DNA from: an uncultured Clostridia bacterium
GTDB taxonomy: Bacteria; Bacillota; Clostridia; Oscillospirales; Acutalibacteraceae
Length of the DNA stretch: 64,000 nt
Direction of reading: 5' to 3'
Assembly: GCA_946183365.1 (NCBI GenBank)
Contig: CAMHAH010000002.1
Coordinates: 1-64,000 of the forward strand
Below the pieces are notes generated by a model that ran no database searches, was not told where the DNA came from, and saw only the letters and a program-made list of their open reading frames with translations. The position numbers and the translations under genes are program-made. The stretch's first letter is position 1. Each line of letters opens with the position of its first letter. This document shows positions 51,033-61,601 of the stretch, piece by piece.

Positions 51033-51085
51033 AACCAAATGATAGTTCAGCTTAAACACAGCTTGATATAAAGGAAGGATGTACT

Positions 51086-52870
51086 ATGGCAGAATTTATG
51101 ACAGGGCTCAAGCGTACCCATTACTGCGGCACGCTCAGAGCTGATAATATCGGTGAGGAGGTCACCGTTTGCGGCTGGGTACAGCGTCAGCGTGACCTCG
51201 GACAGCTTATCTTCATCGATCTTCGCGACCGCACGGGTATCGTGCAGCTCGCATTTGATGACAATACAGACAGAGAGATATTTGACAAGGCTTTTGCCGC
51301 GAGATCTGAGTTCGTTCTGTGCGCTAAGGGTACTGTACGCGAGCGCTCGGCTAAGAGCAATAAGATCCCCACGGGCGATATAGAGATAGAGGTCAGCGAC
51401 CTGAGAGTGCTCTCAAAGGCCCAGACCCCGCCCTTCGAGATCGTCGACGACAGCAAGACCGCTGAGGATATTCGTCTAAAATACCGTTATCTCGATCTCA
51501 GGCGCGCTCCATTACAGCAGAATATCATCACACGCTCAAAGATCGCTAAGATCGCGCGCGATTACTTCTATGAGAACGGCTTCATCGAGATAGAGACCCC
51601 GATGATGATAAAGTCGACCCCCGAGGGCGCCCGCGATTATCTTGTGCCATCGCGTATACACAACGGTAAGTTCTACGCTCTGCCGCAGTCGCCCCAGATA
51701 TATAAGCAGCTGCTCATGCTCTCTGGCTTTGACAGATACATCCAGCTCGCGCGCTGCTTCCGCGATGAGGACCTCAGAGCCGACCGTCAGCCCGAATTCA
51801 CTCAGATAGATATGGAGCTGAGCTTTGTAGACGTCGAGGATATCATGGAGATCAACGAGGGTCTTATGTACAGGCTCTTCAAGGAGATAAAGGGCATCGA
51901 GCTCGATCTTCCCTTTGAGCGCATGACATATAACGACGCTATGAACACCTACGGCTCCGATAAGCCCGATGTTCGCTTCGGTATGCCTATACAGGATCTG
52001 AGCGAGACCGTCAAGGACGTTGATTTCGTCGTATTCAAGAGCGCTATCGAGAACGGCGGATCGGTTAGAGCGATCGTCGCTAAGGACGCCGCTTCTTCAC
52101 TGACCAGAAAGAAGATAGACAAGCTGACCGAGTATGCTAAGGGTATCGGCGCAAAGGGTCTGGCGTATATCCGCTGGGCTGACGATACTCCCAACTGCTC
52201 ATTCAATAAGTTCCTCGGCGAGGGTGACCTCGATCGTATCATAAACGCGCTCTGTCTTAAAAAGGGCGACGTCGCGCTCATCGTCGCGGATAAGAACGCG
52301 GTCGTCCTGCCTACCCTCGGCGCTCTGCGCCTTGAGGTTGGCAGACAGCTCGACCTGATACCCAAGGATGTGTATAAGTTCGTATGGATCGTAGATTTCC
52401 CGTTCTTTGAGAAGGACGAAGAGAGCGGCGAGTGGGTGGCTATGCACCATCCCTTCACCATGCCTAAGGAAGAGTGCCTCGAGTATCTCGAGACCGATCC
52501 CGGCAAGGTCATCGCAAAGGCATATGACCTGACCCTCAACGGCACCGAGCTCAGCTCGGGCTCTATCCGTATCACGGATTATGAGCTGCAGCAGCATATG
52601 TTCCGCGCGTTGAAGATGACCGATGAAGAGATCGAAGCTAAGTTCGGTTTCCTTGTAGAAGCGTATAAGTATGGCGCTCCGCCTCACGGCGGCATGGGCA
52701 TCGGCCTCGACCGTATCGCGATGCTGATGTGCGGCGCAGACAGCCTTAGGGACGTCACCGCATTCCCAAAGGTACAGAACGCCTCTGAGCTGATGAGCAA
52801 CTGCCCGTCTACGGTAGATGATGAGTCGCTCGATGTACTGGGAATACAGATAAAGAAGATCGAAGAATAA
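51086..52870 (+). CDS. aspS: Aspartyl-tRNA synthetase
   Basis: A 594-residue bacterial-type AspRS. OB-fold anticodon domain (VTVCGWVQRQRDLGQLIFID), motif 1 (GFIEIETPMMIKSTPEGARD), motif 2 (RCFRDEDLRADRQPEFTQID), GAD insertion domain, and motif 3 (GAPPHGGMGIGLDRIAMLMC). AAGGAAGG precedes the start ATG 51086. Confidence 0.98.
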   Translation: MAEFMTGLKRTHYCGTLRADNIGEEVTVCGWVQRQRDLGQLIFIDLRDRTGIVQLAFDDNTDREIFDKAFAARSEFVLCAKGTVRERSAKSNKIPTGDIEIEVSDLRVLSKAQTPPFEIVDDSKTAEDIRLKYRYLDLRRAPLQQNIITRSKIAKIARDYFYENGFIEIETPMMIKSTPEGARDYLVPSRIHNGKFYALPQSPQIYKQLLMLSGFDRYIQLARCFRDEDLRADRQPEFTQIDMELSFVDVEDIMEINEGLMYRLFKEIKGIELDLPFERMTYNDAMNTYGSDKPDVRFGMPIQDLSETVKDVDFVVFKSAIENGGSVRAIVAKDAASSLTRKKIDKLTEYAKGIGAKGLAYIRWADDTPNCSFNKFLGEGDLDRIINALCLKKGDVALIVADKNAVVLPTLGALRLEVGRQLDLIPKDVYKFVWIVDFPFFEKDEESGEWVAMHHPFTMPKEECLEYLETDPGKVIAKAYDLTLNGTELSSGSIRITDYELQQHMFRALKMTDEEIEAKFGFLVEAYKYGAPPHGGMGIGLDRIAMLMCGADSLRDVTAFPKVQNASELMSNCPSTVDDESLDVLGIQIKKIEE

Positions 52871-52963
52871 GCATAGTCGGTAATCGGCGGTTATCATAGC
52901 ATCGATACTAAAGCCTTTACCGTAAGCCTTGTTATGCCCTGTTCTAAGGTATAATAAACAGAA

Positions 52964-52993
52964 TAAGCCGCATCCGAATTCGGATGCGGCTTT
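52964..52993. terminator. Bidirectional terminator between aspS and valS
   Basis: AAGCCGCATCCG-AATT-CGGATGCGGCTTT is a perfect palindrome between two convergent genes. A tracts and T tracts flank it on both sides. Confidence 0.8.
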
Positions 52994-53015
52994 GTCGCGT
53001 TATTATGGTTTTTTA

Positions 53016-55709
53016 TCAGCCGAGCTGTTTGATAGCGGCCTTGATCAGAGCTATCTTCTCGCGCTCACGCTCTGCCTGACCCTTGATCTTCTCGATAACA
53101 GCGGCGGGAGCCTTTGACATAAAGCCCTGATTGTTCAGCTTGCCCTCATCCTGAGCGAGCAGCTTCTCAGTCTGCTGCAGCTCCTTGTTAAGACGTTTGA
53201 GCTCAGCCTCTTTGTCTACAAGCTCGTTCATCGGGATATAGAGTTTAGCGTCGGCGGTTACTACGGTGACGGCGCCCTCGATATTGAACTCATCGCCGAT
53301 CTCGACCTCGCTTGCCGAAGCGAGCTTCTTGAAGAACTCTGTTCCCTCTTTAAAGGTGTCGGGAGTTTTTGTGGCGATATAGAGCTTAGCCTTCTTTGAG
53401 GGCGGAACATTCATCTCGTTGCGCTGTGTGCGGATCGCGGTGATCGCCTTCATGATCTTCTGCATATCCTCAGCCTCTTTCTCAAAGCTGAGCTCCTCGG
53501 TGTACTCGGGGTACTTCTGCAGCATGATGGTATCGCCGTCGTGAGGGATGTTCTGCCAGATCTCTTCGGTGATGAACGGCATGAACGGATGCAGCAGCTT
53601 GAGTATCTTATCGAGCACATATACCAGCACCTGACGGGCGTTCTGAGCGGCGTTCTCATCATCGCTGTAAAGGTCGGTCTTTTTCAGCTCGATATACCAG
53701 TCGCAGAAGCAGTCCCAGATGAAGTCGTACAGCTTCTGTACCGCGATACCCAGCTCGAACTTCTCGAGGTTATCGGTGACGTCCTTGCACAGGGTGTTGA
53801 GAGTAGAGAGCACCCACTTATCCTCGAGCTTCAGGTCGGTCGGCAGGGTCAGGGGCACATCATGCCCCTCGATATTCATGAGTACAAAGCGGCTGGCGTT
53901 GTAAAGCTTGTTCGCGAAATTGCGGCAGCTCTCGACGCGCTCCTCCGAGAAGCGCATATCGTTGCCGGGCGAGTTGCCGGTAGCAAGGAAGAAGCGCAGG
54001 GCGTCGGCGCCGTATTTGTCGATGATCTCGATCGGATCAACGCCGTTGCCGAGAGATTTACTCATCTTTCTGCCCTGAGAGTCGCGGATAAGACCGTGGA
54101 TGAATACGGTGTGGAAGGGCACGTCGCCCATGTTGTGGATGCCTGAGAACATCATGCGTACTACCCAGAAGAATATGATATCGTAGCCTGTGACCAGAGT
54201 ATCGGTGGGGTAGAAGTATTTGAGCTCTTCGGTATCCTCAGGCCAGCCGAGCGTCGAGAACGGCCACAGCGCTGAGCTGAACCAGGTATCGAGCGTATCG
54301 GGGTCCTGAGTCATGTGTTTACATCCGCAGTTGGGGCAGGTATCTACGGCAGTCTTGCTGACTACCATCTCGCCGCACTCGTCGCAGTAATATACGGGGA
54401 TACGGTGACCCCACCAAAGCTGACGGGATATACACCAATCCTTTATATTTTCAAGCCAGTTGAAGTAGATCTTCTCACTGCGCTTTGGGATGAACTTGGT
54501 TCTGCCGTCGCGAACGGCGTCTATAGCCGGCTTTGCCAGCGGAGCCATCTTGACGAACCACTGCTTGGATACCATCGGCTCGATGGTGGTGTGGCAGCGG
54601 TAGCAGGTGCCGACGTCATGCTTGAGCGGCTCGATCTCTTTTAAGAGACCGAGGTCTGTCAGGTCGGCGACTATCGCCTTGCGCGCCTCATCGGTGGTCA
54701 TACCCGCGTATTTGCCGCAGTCGAGCACCTCAGGCTCGTTCTCAGAGAGCTTGCCCTTAGCCTTTAGCTCCTCATAGGCGGCTACGTCCTCAGCGCCTGT
54801 CATGTGACCGTCATAGGTGAAGCAGCGAACGATCGGCAGATCATGGCGCAGACCGACTTCAAAGTCGTTGGGGTCGTGGGCCGGGGTGATCTTGACTACG
54901 CCCGTGCCCTTCTCCATATCCGCGTGCTCGTCGCAGACGATCGGTATCTCTTTATCAAGCAGAGGCAGGATGACATGACAGCCGTGCAGGTGCTTGTAGC
55001 GCTCGTCATCTATGTTGATCGCGACCGCCGTATCACCGAGCATGGTCTCGGGACGGGTGGTAGCTATCTCAAGCATCTCGCCGGTTTCTTTAACGGGATA
55101 GAGGATGTGCCAGAAATTGCCGTTCTGCTCCTCGTACTCGACCTCCGCGTCTGAGATAGAGGTACAGCAATGAGGACACCAGTTGACCATGCGGTTGCCG
55201 CGGTAGATAAGGCCCTCGTTATAGAGTTTGACGAAGACTTCCTTAACGGCGTTCGAGCAACCCTCGTCCATTGTGAAGCGCTCGCGCTGCCAGTCGCAGC
55301 TTACGCCTAATTTCCAGAACTGCTTGGTGATCCTGCCGCCGTATTCCTTTTTCCAATCCCACGCGCGCTCAAGGAATTTCTCTCGTCCGAGATCCTCTTT
55401 CGTGACGCCTTCCTTGCGCATAGCCTCAACGATCTTCGCCTCTGTAGCGATAGAGGCGTGGTCGGTGCCGGGCAGCCACAGAGCTTCATAGCCCTGCATC
55501 CTGCGCCAGCGCGTCAGGATATCCTGCAGGGTGTTGTCCAGAGCGTGGCCGATATGCAGCTGACCTGTGATGTTGGGTGGCGGCATAACGATGCAATAGG
55601 GCTTTTTATCGGGGTTTACCTCGGCGTGGAAATAGTTGTTTTCCAGCCAATACTGATATATCCTGTCCTCGACCTGTCTCGGGTCATAGGACTTGTTGAG
55701 TTCTGCCAT
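53016..55709 (-). CDS. valS: Valyl-tRNA synthetase
   Basis: An 897-residue class I synthetase. HIGH motif in PPPNITGQLHIGHALDN, editing domain (TTRPETMLGDTAVAINIDDE), KMSKS in GRKMSKSLGNGVDP, anticodon-binding domain and the C-terminal coiled coil (KEAELKRLNKELQQTEKLLA) that is specific for ValRS. Full length. Confidence 0.98.
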   Translation of the reverse strand: MAELNKSYDPRQVEDRIYQYWLENNYFHAEVNPDKKPYCIVMPPPNITGQLHIGHALDNTLQDILTRWRRMQGYEALWLPGTDHASIATEAKIVEAMRKEGVTKEDLGREKFLERAWDWKKEYGGRITKQFWKLGVSCDWQRERFTMDEGCSNAVKEVFVKLYNEGLIYRGNRMVNWCPHCCTSISDAEVEYEEQNGNFWHILYPVKETGEMLEIATTRPETMLGDTAVAINIDDERYKHLHGCHVILPLLDKEIPIVCDEHADMEKGTGVVKITPAHDPNDFEVGLRHDLPIVRCFTYDGHMTGAEDVAAYEELKAKGKLSENEPEVLDCGKYAGMTTDEARKAIVADLTDLGLLKEIEPLKHDVGTCYRCHTTIEPMVSKQWFVKMAPLAKPAIDAVRDGRTKFIPKRSEKIYFNWLENIKDWCISRQLWWGHRIPVYYCDECGEMVVSKTAVDTCPNCGCKHMTQDPDTLDTWFSSALWPFSTLGWPEDTEELKYFYPTDTLVTGYDIIFFWVVRMMFSGIHNMGDVPFHTVFIHGLIRDSQGRKMSKSLGNGVDPIEIIDKYGADALRFFLATGNSPGNDMRFSEERVESCRNFANKLYNASRFVLMNIEGHDVPLTLPTDLKLEDKWVLSTLNTLCKDVTDNLEKFELGIAVQKLYDFIWDCFCDWYIELKKTDLYSDDENAAQNARQVLVYVLDKILKLLHPFMPFITEEIWQNIPHDGDTIMLQKYPEYTEELSFEKEAEDMQKIMKAITAIRTQRNEMNVPPSKKAKLYIATKTPDTFKEGTEFFKKLASASEVEIGDEFNIEGAVTVVTADAKLYIPMNELVDKEAELKRLNKELQQTEKLLAQDEGKLNNQGFMSKAPAAVIEKIKGQAEREREKIALIKAAIKQLG

Positions 55710-55870
55710 GATATAGCCTTCCTCTCTACATGATAGTCAAAATGTGAAGTTAGCGTAGTTTGCCCGTCAGGGTGTTTGTGGGCATACTCTAACCTATATA
55801 TTATGGCATTACAGGCGGATTTTGTCAAGGTCGCGCGCGACTTTTTCTCTCAGCCGCAGTAGTTTTCAGA

Positions 55871-55906
55871 AATAAAAATCACCCCTGAGAGTGATCACAG
55901 GGGTGA
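55871..55906 (-). terminator. Rho-independent terminator of nifJ
   Basis: On the minus strand TCACCCCTG and CAGGGGTGA form the hairpin, followed by TTTTTATT. Confidence 0.85.
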
Positions 55907-55946
55907 AGTTATGCCTGAAGGCAAATTATTGATCTATTCGGAACGA

Positions 55947-58900
55947 TCAGTCCTTAGCTCTCTCGGTAAGGGTCTCGAAGCGAGCCTCAGCGGTCTTTTC
56001 AGCCTTATCGAAGAGTTCCTCAGCTCTCTGCGGGAAGGAACGGGTCAGAGCGGAGTAACGAGCCTCGTTCATGATGAAGTCGCGATAGCTCTCTGTGGGA
56101 GCCTTGCTGTCGAGGATGAACGGGTTCTTGCCCTCAGCCTTGAGCCTGGGATCATAACGGAAGTTGTTCCAGTAACCGCAGGCTACAGCGCGCTGCATCT
56201 CCTTCTGGCAGTTCTGCATACCGCCCTTGATGGAGTGCATCTCACAGGGAGCGTAGCCGATGATAAGTGACGGACCCGGATAAGACTCGGCGTCCTTGAT
56301 AGCCTTGAGGGTCTGGTTCATATCAGCGCCCATAGCGATCTGAGCAACATAGATGTAGCCGTAAGAGATAGCTATATCAGCGAGCGACTTCTTCTGGATA
56401 GCCTTACCGGCAGCCGCGAACTGAGCGACCTGACCGATGTTTGAAGCCTTTGAAGCCTGACCGCCGGTGTTGGAGTAGACCTCGGTATCGAATACCATGA
56501 TGTTTACATCCTCGCCTGTAGCCAGTACGTGGTCAACGCCGCCGAAGCCGATATCATAAGCCCAGCCGTCGCCGCCGAAGATCCATACGGACTTCTTGGA
56601 GAGGTATTCTTTGTTTTCGAGGATATCCTCAGCGTAGGGGCAGTTCTCGCCGACCTTCTCGACCTCAGCGATGAGAGCCTTGGTAGCGGCGGTGTTCTTG
56701 TCGCCGTCGTTTAATGTAGCGAGATACTCATCGGCAGCAGCCTTGAGCTCAGCGGTAGCTCTCTCGTCAGCGATCATTTCCTTGACGTCGGCGATGAGGC
56801 GCTCGCGGATAGCTCTCTGACCGAGGAACATACCCAGACCGTGCTCGGCGTTGTCCTCAAAGAGGGAGTTCGCCCATGCGGGACCGTGACCGTTCTTGTC
56901 AACGGTGTAGGGAGAAGTAGCCGCGGGACCGCCCCAGATTGATGAACAGCCTGTAGCGTTAGAGATGTACATTCTGTCGCCGAAGAGCTGAGTTACGAGA
57001 CGAGCGTAAGAGGTCTCGGCACAGCCTGCGCAGGAGCCTGAGAACTCAAGCAGCGGCTGCTTGAACTGAGAGGAGATGACAGAGAGCTTCTCTGTGGTCT
57101 CGGGCTTCTCGGTTACGTTAGCTACGCAATAATCGAATACTGCCTGCTGATCGTCCTGAGACTCTCTGGGAACCATTGTCAGAGAGTTGGTCGGGCAAAC
57201 GCCGATACATACGCCGCAGCCCATGCAGTCGAAGGGAGATACAGCGAGGGTATATTTATAGTTTGTCTTTACGACGGGCTTGGGAGCGAACTTGGTCTGC
57301 TCGGGAGCAGCAGCGGCCTCCTCATCGCTCAGAGCGTAAGGACGGATAGTAGCGTGGGGGCAGACAAAGGCGCAGCGGTTACACTTAGCGCACTTGTCGG
57401 GTGTCCACTCGGGAACCATAACGGCAACGCCGCGCTTTTCAAATGCAGAAGCGCCCTGCTCGAATGTACCGTCGGCGTGGTCAACGAAGGCGGATACGGG
57501 CAAGCTGTCACCGTCCATACGGCCTACGGGCTCCATGATGCCCTTGACCATCTTCTCGAGCTTTGAGGTAGCGTCAGCGGCTGCCTCAGCAGCGTCCTGA
57601 GCGTCAGCCCAGTCAGCGGGAACGTTGATCTTGACATAAGCGGTAGCGCCGGCGTCGATAGCCTTCTCGTTCATCTCAACGATCTCTTTGCCCTTCTTCA
57701 TGAACTTCTGAGCCTTCTCCTTCATGTAGCCGATAGCTTCCTCAGCGGGGAGTACCTTAGCGAGTGAGAAGAACGCGCTCTGGAGAACGGTGTTGGTACG
57801 CTTGCCAAGACCGATCTGAGCGGCGAGGTCGATAGCGTTAACGGTGTAGAGCTGGATGTTGTTCTGAGCGATATAGCGCTTTGTCTCGGCGTTGAGCTTT
57901 TCAGCGAGCTCAGCCTCATCCCACTGGCAGTTGATGAGGAATACGCCGCCGGGCTTGACGTCCTGAACCATGCGGAAGCCCTTCTCGACATAAGAGGGGT
58001 TGTGGCAGGCTACGAAGTCAGCCTTGTTGATGTAATAGGGGGATTTGATGGGCTTATCACCGAAGCGCAGATGGCTGATGGTGATACCGCCGGTCTTCTT
58101 TGAGTCATACTGGAAGTATGCCTGTACATATTTGTCGGTGTGGTCGCCGATGATCTTGATAGAGTCTTTGTTAGCGCCTACGGTGCCGTCGCCGCCGAGA
58201 CCCCAGAACTTGCACTCGATGGTGCCCTCAGCCGCTGTGTTGGGAGCGGGCTTCTCTTCGAGAGAGAGGTCGGTGACATCGTCTACGATACCGATGGTGA
58301 AGTTGTGGCGCGGAGCGTCCTTCTTGAGCTCCTCATATACTGCGAATACAGATGAAGGAGGAGTATCCTTTGAACCCAGACCGTATCTGCCGCCTACTAC
58401 CTTAGCGGAGCAGCCGTTTGCAGCCAGAGCGGCTACAACGTCGAGGTACAGAGGCTCGCCCAGAGCGCCGGGCTCCTTTGTGCGGTCGAGGACCGCGATC
58501 TTCTTAGCTGTAGCGGGGATAGCCTCTACGAGCTTGTCAGCGCGGAACGGACGGTACAGTCTTACCTTTACAAGACCGACCTTCTCGCCGTTAGCATTCA
58601 TGTAGTCGATGACCTCTTCTGCAACGTCGCAGATAGAGCCCATAGCTACGATGACGCGCTCAGCGTCGGGAGCGCCGTAGTAGTTGAACAGCTTGTAGTC
58701 GGTACCGAGCTTAGCGTTTACCTTGTCCATGTACTCTTCAACGATAGCGGGAAGAGCGTCATAGTACTTGTTGCAAGCCTCACGGTGCTGGAAGAAGATA
58801 TCTCCGTTCTCGTGAGAGCCGCGCATTGTGGGATGCTCGGGGTTGAGAGCGCGCTTACGGAACGCCTTAACAGCGTCCATATCGGTCATCTCTTTGAGGT

Positions 58901-59468
58901 CGTCATAGTCCCAGATCTCGATCTTCTGGATCTCGTGTGAGGTACGGAAGCCGTCGAAGAAGTTGATGAAGGGGACTCTGCCCTTGATAGCAGCCAGATG
59001 AGCAACGGCGCCGAGATCCATGACCTCCTGGGGGTTGGTCTCTGCCAGCATAGCGAAACCTGTCTGACGGCAGGCGTATACGTCAGAGTGATCGCCGAAG
59101 ATGTTCAGCGCGTGTGACGCAACGCAGCGGGCGGAAACGTGGAATACGGACGGAAGCAATTCGCCCGCGATCTTGTACATATTCGGGATCATGAGGAGCA
59201 GACCCTGAGAAGCGGTGTAGGTGGTGGTCAGCGCGCCCGCGTTCAGCGAGCCGTGAACGGTACCTGCGGCACCTGCCTCAGACTGCATCTCTTCTACCTT
59301 TACGGTAGTGCCGAAGATGTTCTTCATGCCCTGTGCGGACCACTGATCAACGTAGTCAGCCATAGGGCTGGACGGTGTGATGGGGTAGATGCCCGCTACT
59401 TCGGTGAACGCATAGCTCACCCAAGCGGCAGCATTGTTACCGTCCATGGATTTCATTTTTCTTGCCAT
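55947..59468 (-). CDS. nifJ: Pyruvate:ferredoxin (flavodoxin) oxidoreductase
   Basis: A 1173-residue single-chain PFOR that oxidises pyruvate to acetyl-CoA and reduces ferredoxin. Domain order: N-terminal TPP-binding part (YAFTEVAGIYPITPSSPMAD), gamma domain, 2x[4Fe-4S] domain (CAKCNRCAFVCPHATIRPYA, CMGCGVCIGVCPTNSLTMVP), and the C-terminal TPP domain (SGSCAGCAETSYARLVTQLF, GGDGWAYDIGFGGVDHVLA). ATG 59468 follows AGGAGGAAAA; the track start 59561 would add 31 residues in the leader. Confidence 0.98.
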   Translation of the reverse strand: MARKMKSMDGNNAAAWVSYAFTEVAGIYPITPSSPMADYVDQWSAQGMKNIFGTTVKVEEMQSEAGAAGTVHGSLNAGALTTTYTASQGLLLMIPNMYKIAGELLPSVFHVSARCVASHALNIFGDHSDVYACRQTGFAMLAETNPQEVMDLGAVAHLAAIKGRVPFINFFDGFRTSHEIQKIEIWDYDDLKEMTDMDAVKAFRKRALNPEHPTMRGSHENGDIFFQHREACNKYYDALPAIVEEYMDKVNAKLGTDYKLFNYYGAPDAERVIVAMGSICDVAEEVIDYMNANGEKVGLVKVRLYRPFRADKLVEAIPATAKKIAVLDRTKEPGALGEPLYLDVVAALAANGCSAKVVGGRYGLGSKDTPPSSVFAVYEELKKDAPRHNFTIGIVDDVTDLSLEEKPAPNTAAEGTIECKFWGLGGDGTVGANKDSIKIIGDHTDKYVQAYFQYDSKKTGGITISHLRFGDKPIKSPYYINKADFVACHNPSYVEKGFRMVQDVKPGGVFLINCQWDEAELAEKLNAETKRYIAQNNIQLYTVNAIDLAAQIGLGKRTNTVLQSAFFSLAKVLPAEEAIGYMKEKAQKFMKKGKEIVEMNEKAIDAGATAYVKINVPADWADAQDAAEAAADATSKLEKMVKGIMEPVGRMDGDSLPVSAFVDHADGTFEQGASAFEKRGVAVMVPEWTPDKCAKCNRCAFVCPHATIRPYALSDEEAAAAPEQTKFAPKPVVKTNYKYTLAVSPFDCMGCGVCIGVCPTNSLTMVPRESQDDQQAVFDYCVANVTEKPETTEKLSVISSQFKQPLLEFSGSCAGCAETSYARLVTQLFGDRMYISNATGCSSIWGGPAATSPYTVDKNGHGPAWANSLFEDNAEHGLGMFLGQRAIRERLIADVKEMIADERATAELKAAADEYLATLNDGDKNTAATKALIAEVEKVGENCPYAEDILENKEYLSKKSVWIFGGDGWAYDIGFGGVDHVLATGEDVNIMVFDTEVYSNTGGQASKASNIGQVAQFAAAGKAIQKKSLADIAISYGYIYVAQIAMGADMNQTLKAIKDAESYPGPSLIIGYAPCEMHSIKGGMQNCQKEMQRAVACGYWNNFRYDPRLKAEGKNPFILDSKAPTESYRDFIMNEARYSALTRSFPQRAEELFDKAEKTAEARFETLTERAKD

Positions 59469-59537
59469 GTATTTTCCTCCTGTTTTTGCATTGCTGTAAG
59501 ATGAGCTCGTTCTTACACCAACGCGGATTTTAGGTTG

Positions 59538-59603
59538 ATGAGGGGTTACATCTCCCCTCATTTTTCCAATATATATACTATCACTTTTTGTCGATTATGT
59601 AAA
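59538..59603 (-). promoter_or_regulatory. Promoter and leader hairpin of nifJ
   Basis: On the minus strand TTTACA (59598-59603) and TAGTAT (59575-59580) are spaced by 17 bases. The transcript leader then folds ATGAGGGG with CCCCTCAT (59538-59561). On the + strand this hairpin is followed by TTTTT. The rest of 59604-59832 shows only AT-rich sequence and the ribosome site of the next gene. Confidence 0.55.
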
Positions 59604-59832
59604 GGGGAAAATGTTGATAAACAAGCGGAAAAACAGCATTTTTAAGTTAGCCAAAGCTAACGCAGGCTCTTTTTCCGAGCCTCATTATCAATGAGATAAA
59701 ATCTGACGAAATTTGCACAAAATATTTTTTCAAATGTGTTATAGTTTATTCCAAATATGTATGGAATTTTCTGCGGTTTATTGATATAATATTTATACCC
59801 TATTTTATACATTAGCATTTTGAGGTGGGCGG

Positions 59833-60570
59833 ATGTATAGCAACATTATCTTTGATTTGTACGGCACACTTATAGATATTCGTACCGACGAATATTCGCT
59901 CGATTTCTGGCGCAGAGCGGTACAGCTATTCGCGATGGGCGGAGCCTCGTTCAGCCCCGGAGAGCTCAGGACTGCGTATTCAAAATATGTCAGGCGCGCT
60001 TATATGCGCGAGAAGCTCAGACACCCTACATATAAGCACCTTGATATCGACCTGCTCGAGGTATTCAGAAAGCTCTATGCGATGAAGGGGCTCAGCCCCG
60101 ATGAGGTCCAGCTCAGAGATACAGCGTATAAGTTCCGCAAGGCGTCTACCGAGCATATAAATCTGTATGACGGAGTTACAGAGTTGCTCGAGGGTCTGCG
60201 CGCAGCGGGCAAGAAGATATATCTGCTCTCGAATGCTCAGGAGAGCTTTACTATCCCCGAGATGGACGAGCTGGGGATCCTCGGTTATTTTGACGGTATA
60301 ATGATAAGTTCTGAGGAGCGCGTCAGCAAGCCTCAGAAGCAGTTCTTCAATAAGCTTCTCGATAAATACAACTTAAAGCCCGAGGAATGCCTGATGGTGG
60401 GCAACGATATGAATTCGGATATGCTGGGCGCGGAGAGTGCGGGCATTGACGGACTGTATATTCATCAGGATATCTCGCCCGATGTCTATGATGAAAATGA
60501 GATACACGCCAAATGGAAGATAATGGACGGCGACGTTCACAAGATACTCGGATACATTTTAGAAGCATAA
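59833..60570 (+). CDS. HAD-superfamily hydrolase (subfamily IA)
   Basis: A 245-residue phosphatase-like protein. Motif I is FDLYGTLID (Asp8 nucleophile; the second Asp is Tyr, as in haloacid dehalogenase-like and YjjG-like members). A helical cap follows, then motif II LLSNAQ, motif III Lys in KPQKQFF, and motif IV VGNDMNSDMLGA. Substrate unknown. TTGAGGTGGGCGG precedes the ATG. Confidence 0.87.
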   Translation: MYSNIIFDLYGTLIDIRTDEYSLDFWRRAVQLFAMGGASFSPGELRTAYSKYVRRAYMREKLRHPTYKHLDIDLLEVFRKLYAMKGLSPDEVQLRDTAYKFRKASTEHINLYDGVTELLEGLRAAGKKIYLLSNAQESFTIPEMDELGILGYFDGIMISSEERVSKPQKQFFNKLLDKYNLKPEECLMVGNDMNSDMLGAESAGIDGLYIHQDISPDVYDENEIHAKWKIMDGDVHKILGYILEA

Positions 60571-60577
60571 AGAACAC

Positions 60578-60612
60578 GCCCGAGAACGGAAAGAACCGCT
60601 CTCGGGCTTTTT
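60578..60612 (+). terminator. Rho-independent terminator after the HAD gene
   Basis: GCCCGAGA-a-CGG and CCG-c-TCTCGGGC form a strong hairpin followed by TTTTTGG. Confidence 0.85.
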
Positions 60613-60642
60613 GGTTTACAGAAAATAGCATATATATAATAA

Positions 60643-60674
60643 AGCCATGGGTCTGTCTTTTCAGATCCATGGCT
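60643..60674 (-). terminator. Hairpin after the dockerin gene
   Basis: AGCCATGGATCTG and CAGACCCATGGCT pair on the minus strand; the tail is TTATTATAT, so termination may be inefficient. Confidence 0.5.
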
Positions 60675-60682
60675 GTTATATT

Positions 60683-61504
60683 TTATTTGTTTTCGATCTC
60701 AGACTCAAATATCCATTCGCTTACTTTAGCGTCTGTAGTCATGCCTACTTTATACTTGCGGATATCGAGAGCGTCCTTGAGGTTTACGTCGCCGTCGCCG
60801 TTCACATCAGCGTTCATCAGCTTGTAGTCAGCGGCTATACCCGCCGTGACGCGCTGGATAAACGTGGCGTCCATTACGGTTACGCTATAGTCGCCGTCAG
60901 CGTCGCCGATAAGAGCGACAGCGGGCTCCGCGAAGCTCTGCTGGTAGGGTACGGGATCGAGCTGAGTGTTGGGCTTGCCGTTGTCAAAGATCCTGACCTT
61001 GCCTTGACCCGTGTTGGACGAAAGCACCTCAAAAACGTGGCTTATCTCGACTCTGCCGGGAGCGACAGCTTTAAAGCGAACCTTGAAATAAGGCTTGTCA
61101 ACGCTGTTGAATACATCTACGCCGACCGTAGGCTTGGTAAAGTTATACTTGATCCTGTTTTTTACGCCGAAGAAGTTTGATACAAGAGAAGTATTGTAGA
61201 TGGATTTCGGGAAAGAATACTTATCCATATCTACATCGCCCCACTTATCTACGACGCCGTGCTCAACGACCTGTACGAAGTTCGAGTCATATCTGATATA
61301 ACCCTGACCGCTGTGTATGAGATAATCTCCGGAATTCACGCCAACTCTGTATATGAATTCGTTGCCTACCTCTACCGACGCCAAAACGGTGCCTGCATCG
61401 GTGATGACCAGTATATCATCATTATCGGCCGCCGAGACATGACAGCAGGTAAACGCCGCGACCGTTATCATCAGTACAAGCAGTATGCTTATCAGCTTTT
61501 TCAT
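60683..61504 (-). CDS. Secreted dockerin-containing protein with cohesin-like N-terminal domain
   Basis: A 273-residue exported protein. Signal peptide MKKLISILLVLMITVAAFTC, a beta-rich domain of about 150 residues (VEVGNEFIYRVGVNSGDYLI, HSGQGYIRYDSNFVQVVEHG) reminiscent of cohesin-like Ig folds, and a complete two-repeat dockerin (GDADGDYSVTVMDATFIQRV and ADVNGDGDVNLKDALDIRKY). A short tail follows. ATG 61504 has CGGAGGTAAAT; the track start 61564 has none. Probably a non-catalytic part of a multi-protein surface complex. Confidence 0.85.
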   Translation of the reverse strand: MKKLISILLVLMITVAAFTCCHVSAADNDDILVITDAGTVLASVEVGNEFIYRVGVNSGDYLIHSGQGYIRYDSNFVQVVEHGVVDKWGDVDMDKYSFPKSIYNTSLVSNFFGVKNRIKYNFTKPTVGVDVFNSVDKPYFKVRFKAVAPGRVEISHVFEVLSSNTGQGKVRIFDNGKPNTQLDPVPYQQSFAEPAVALIGDADGDYSVTVMDATFIQRVTAGIAADYKLMNADVNGDGDVNLKDALDIRKYKVGMTTDAKVSEWIFESEIENK

Positions 61505-61601
61505 ATTTACCTCCGTGATAGAGATTGCTGAATATATTGTAATAGAAAAGCCGATGAATTGCAAGTCATTTAGTTATTTGTTAATTTAATTGTAACAAAT
61601 A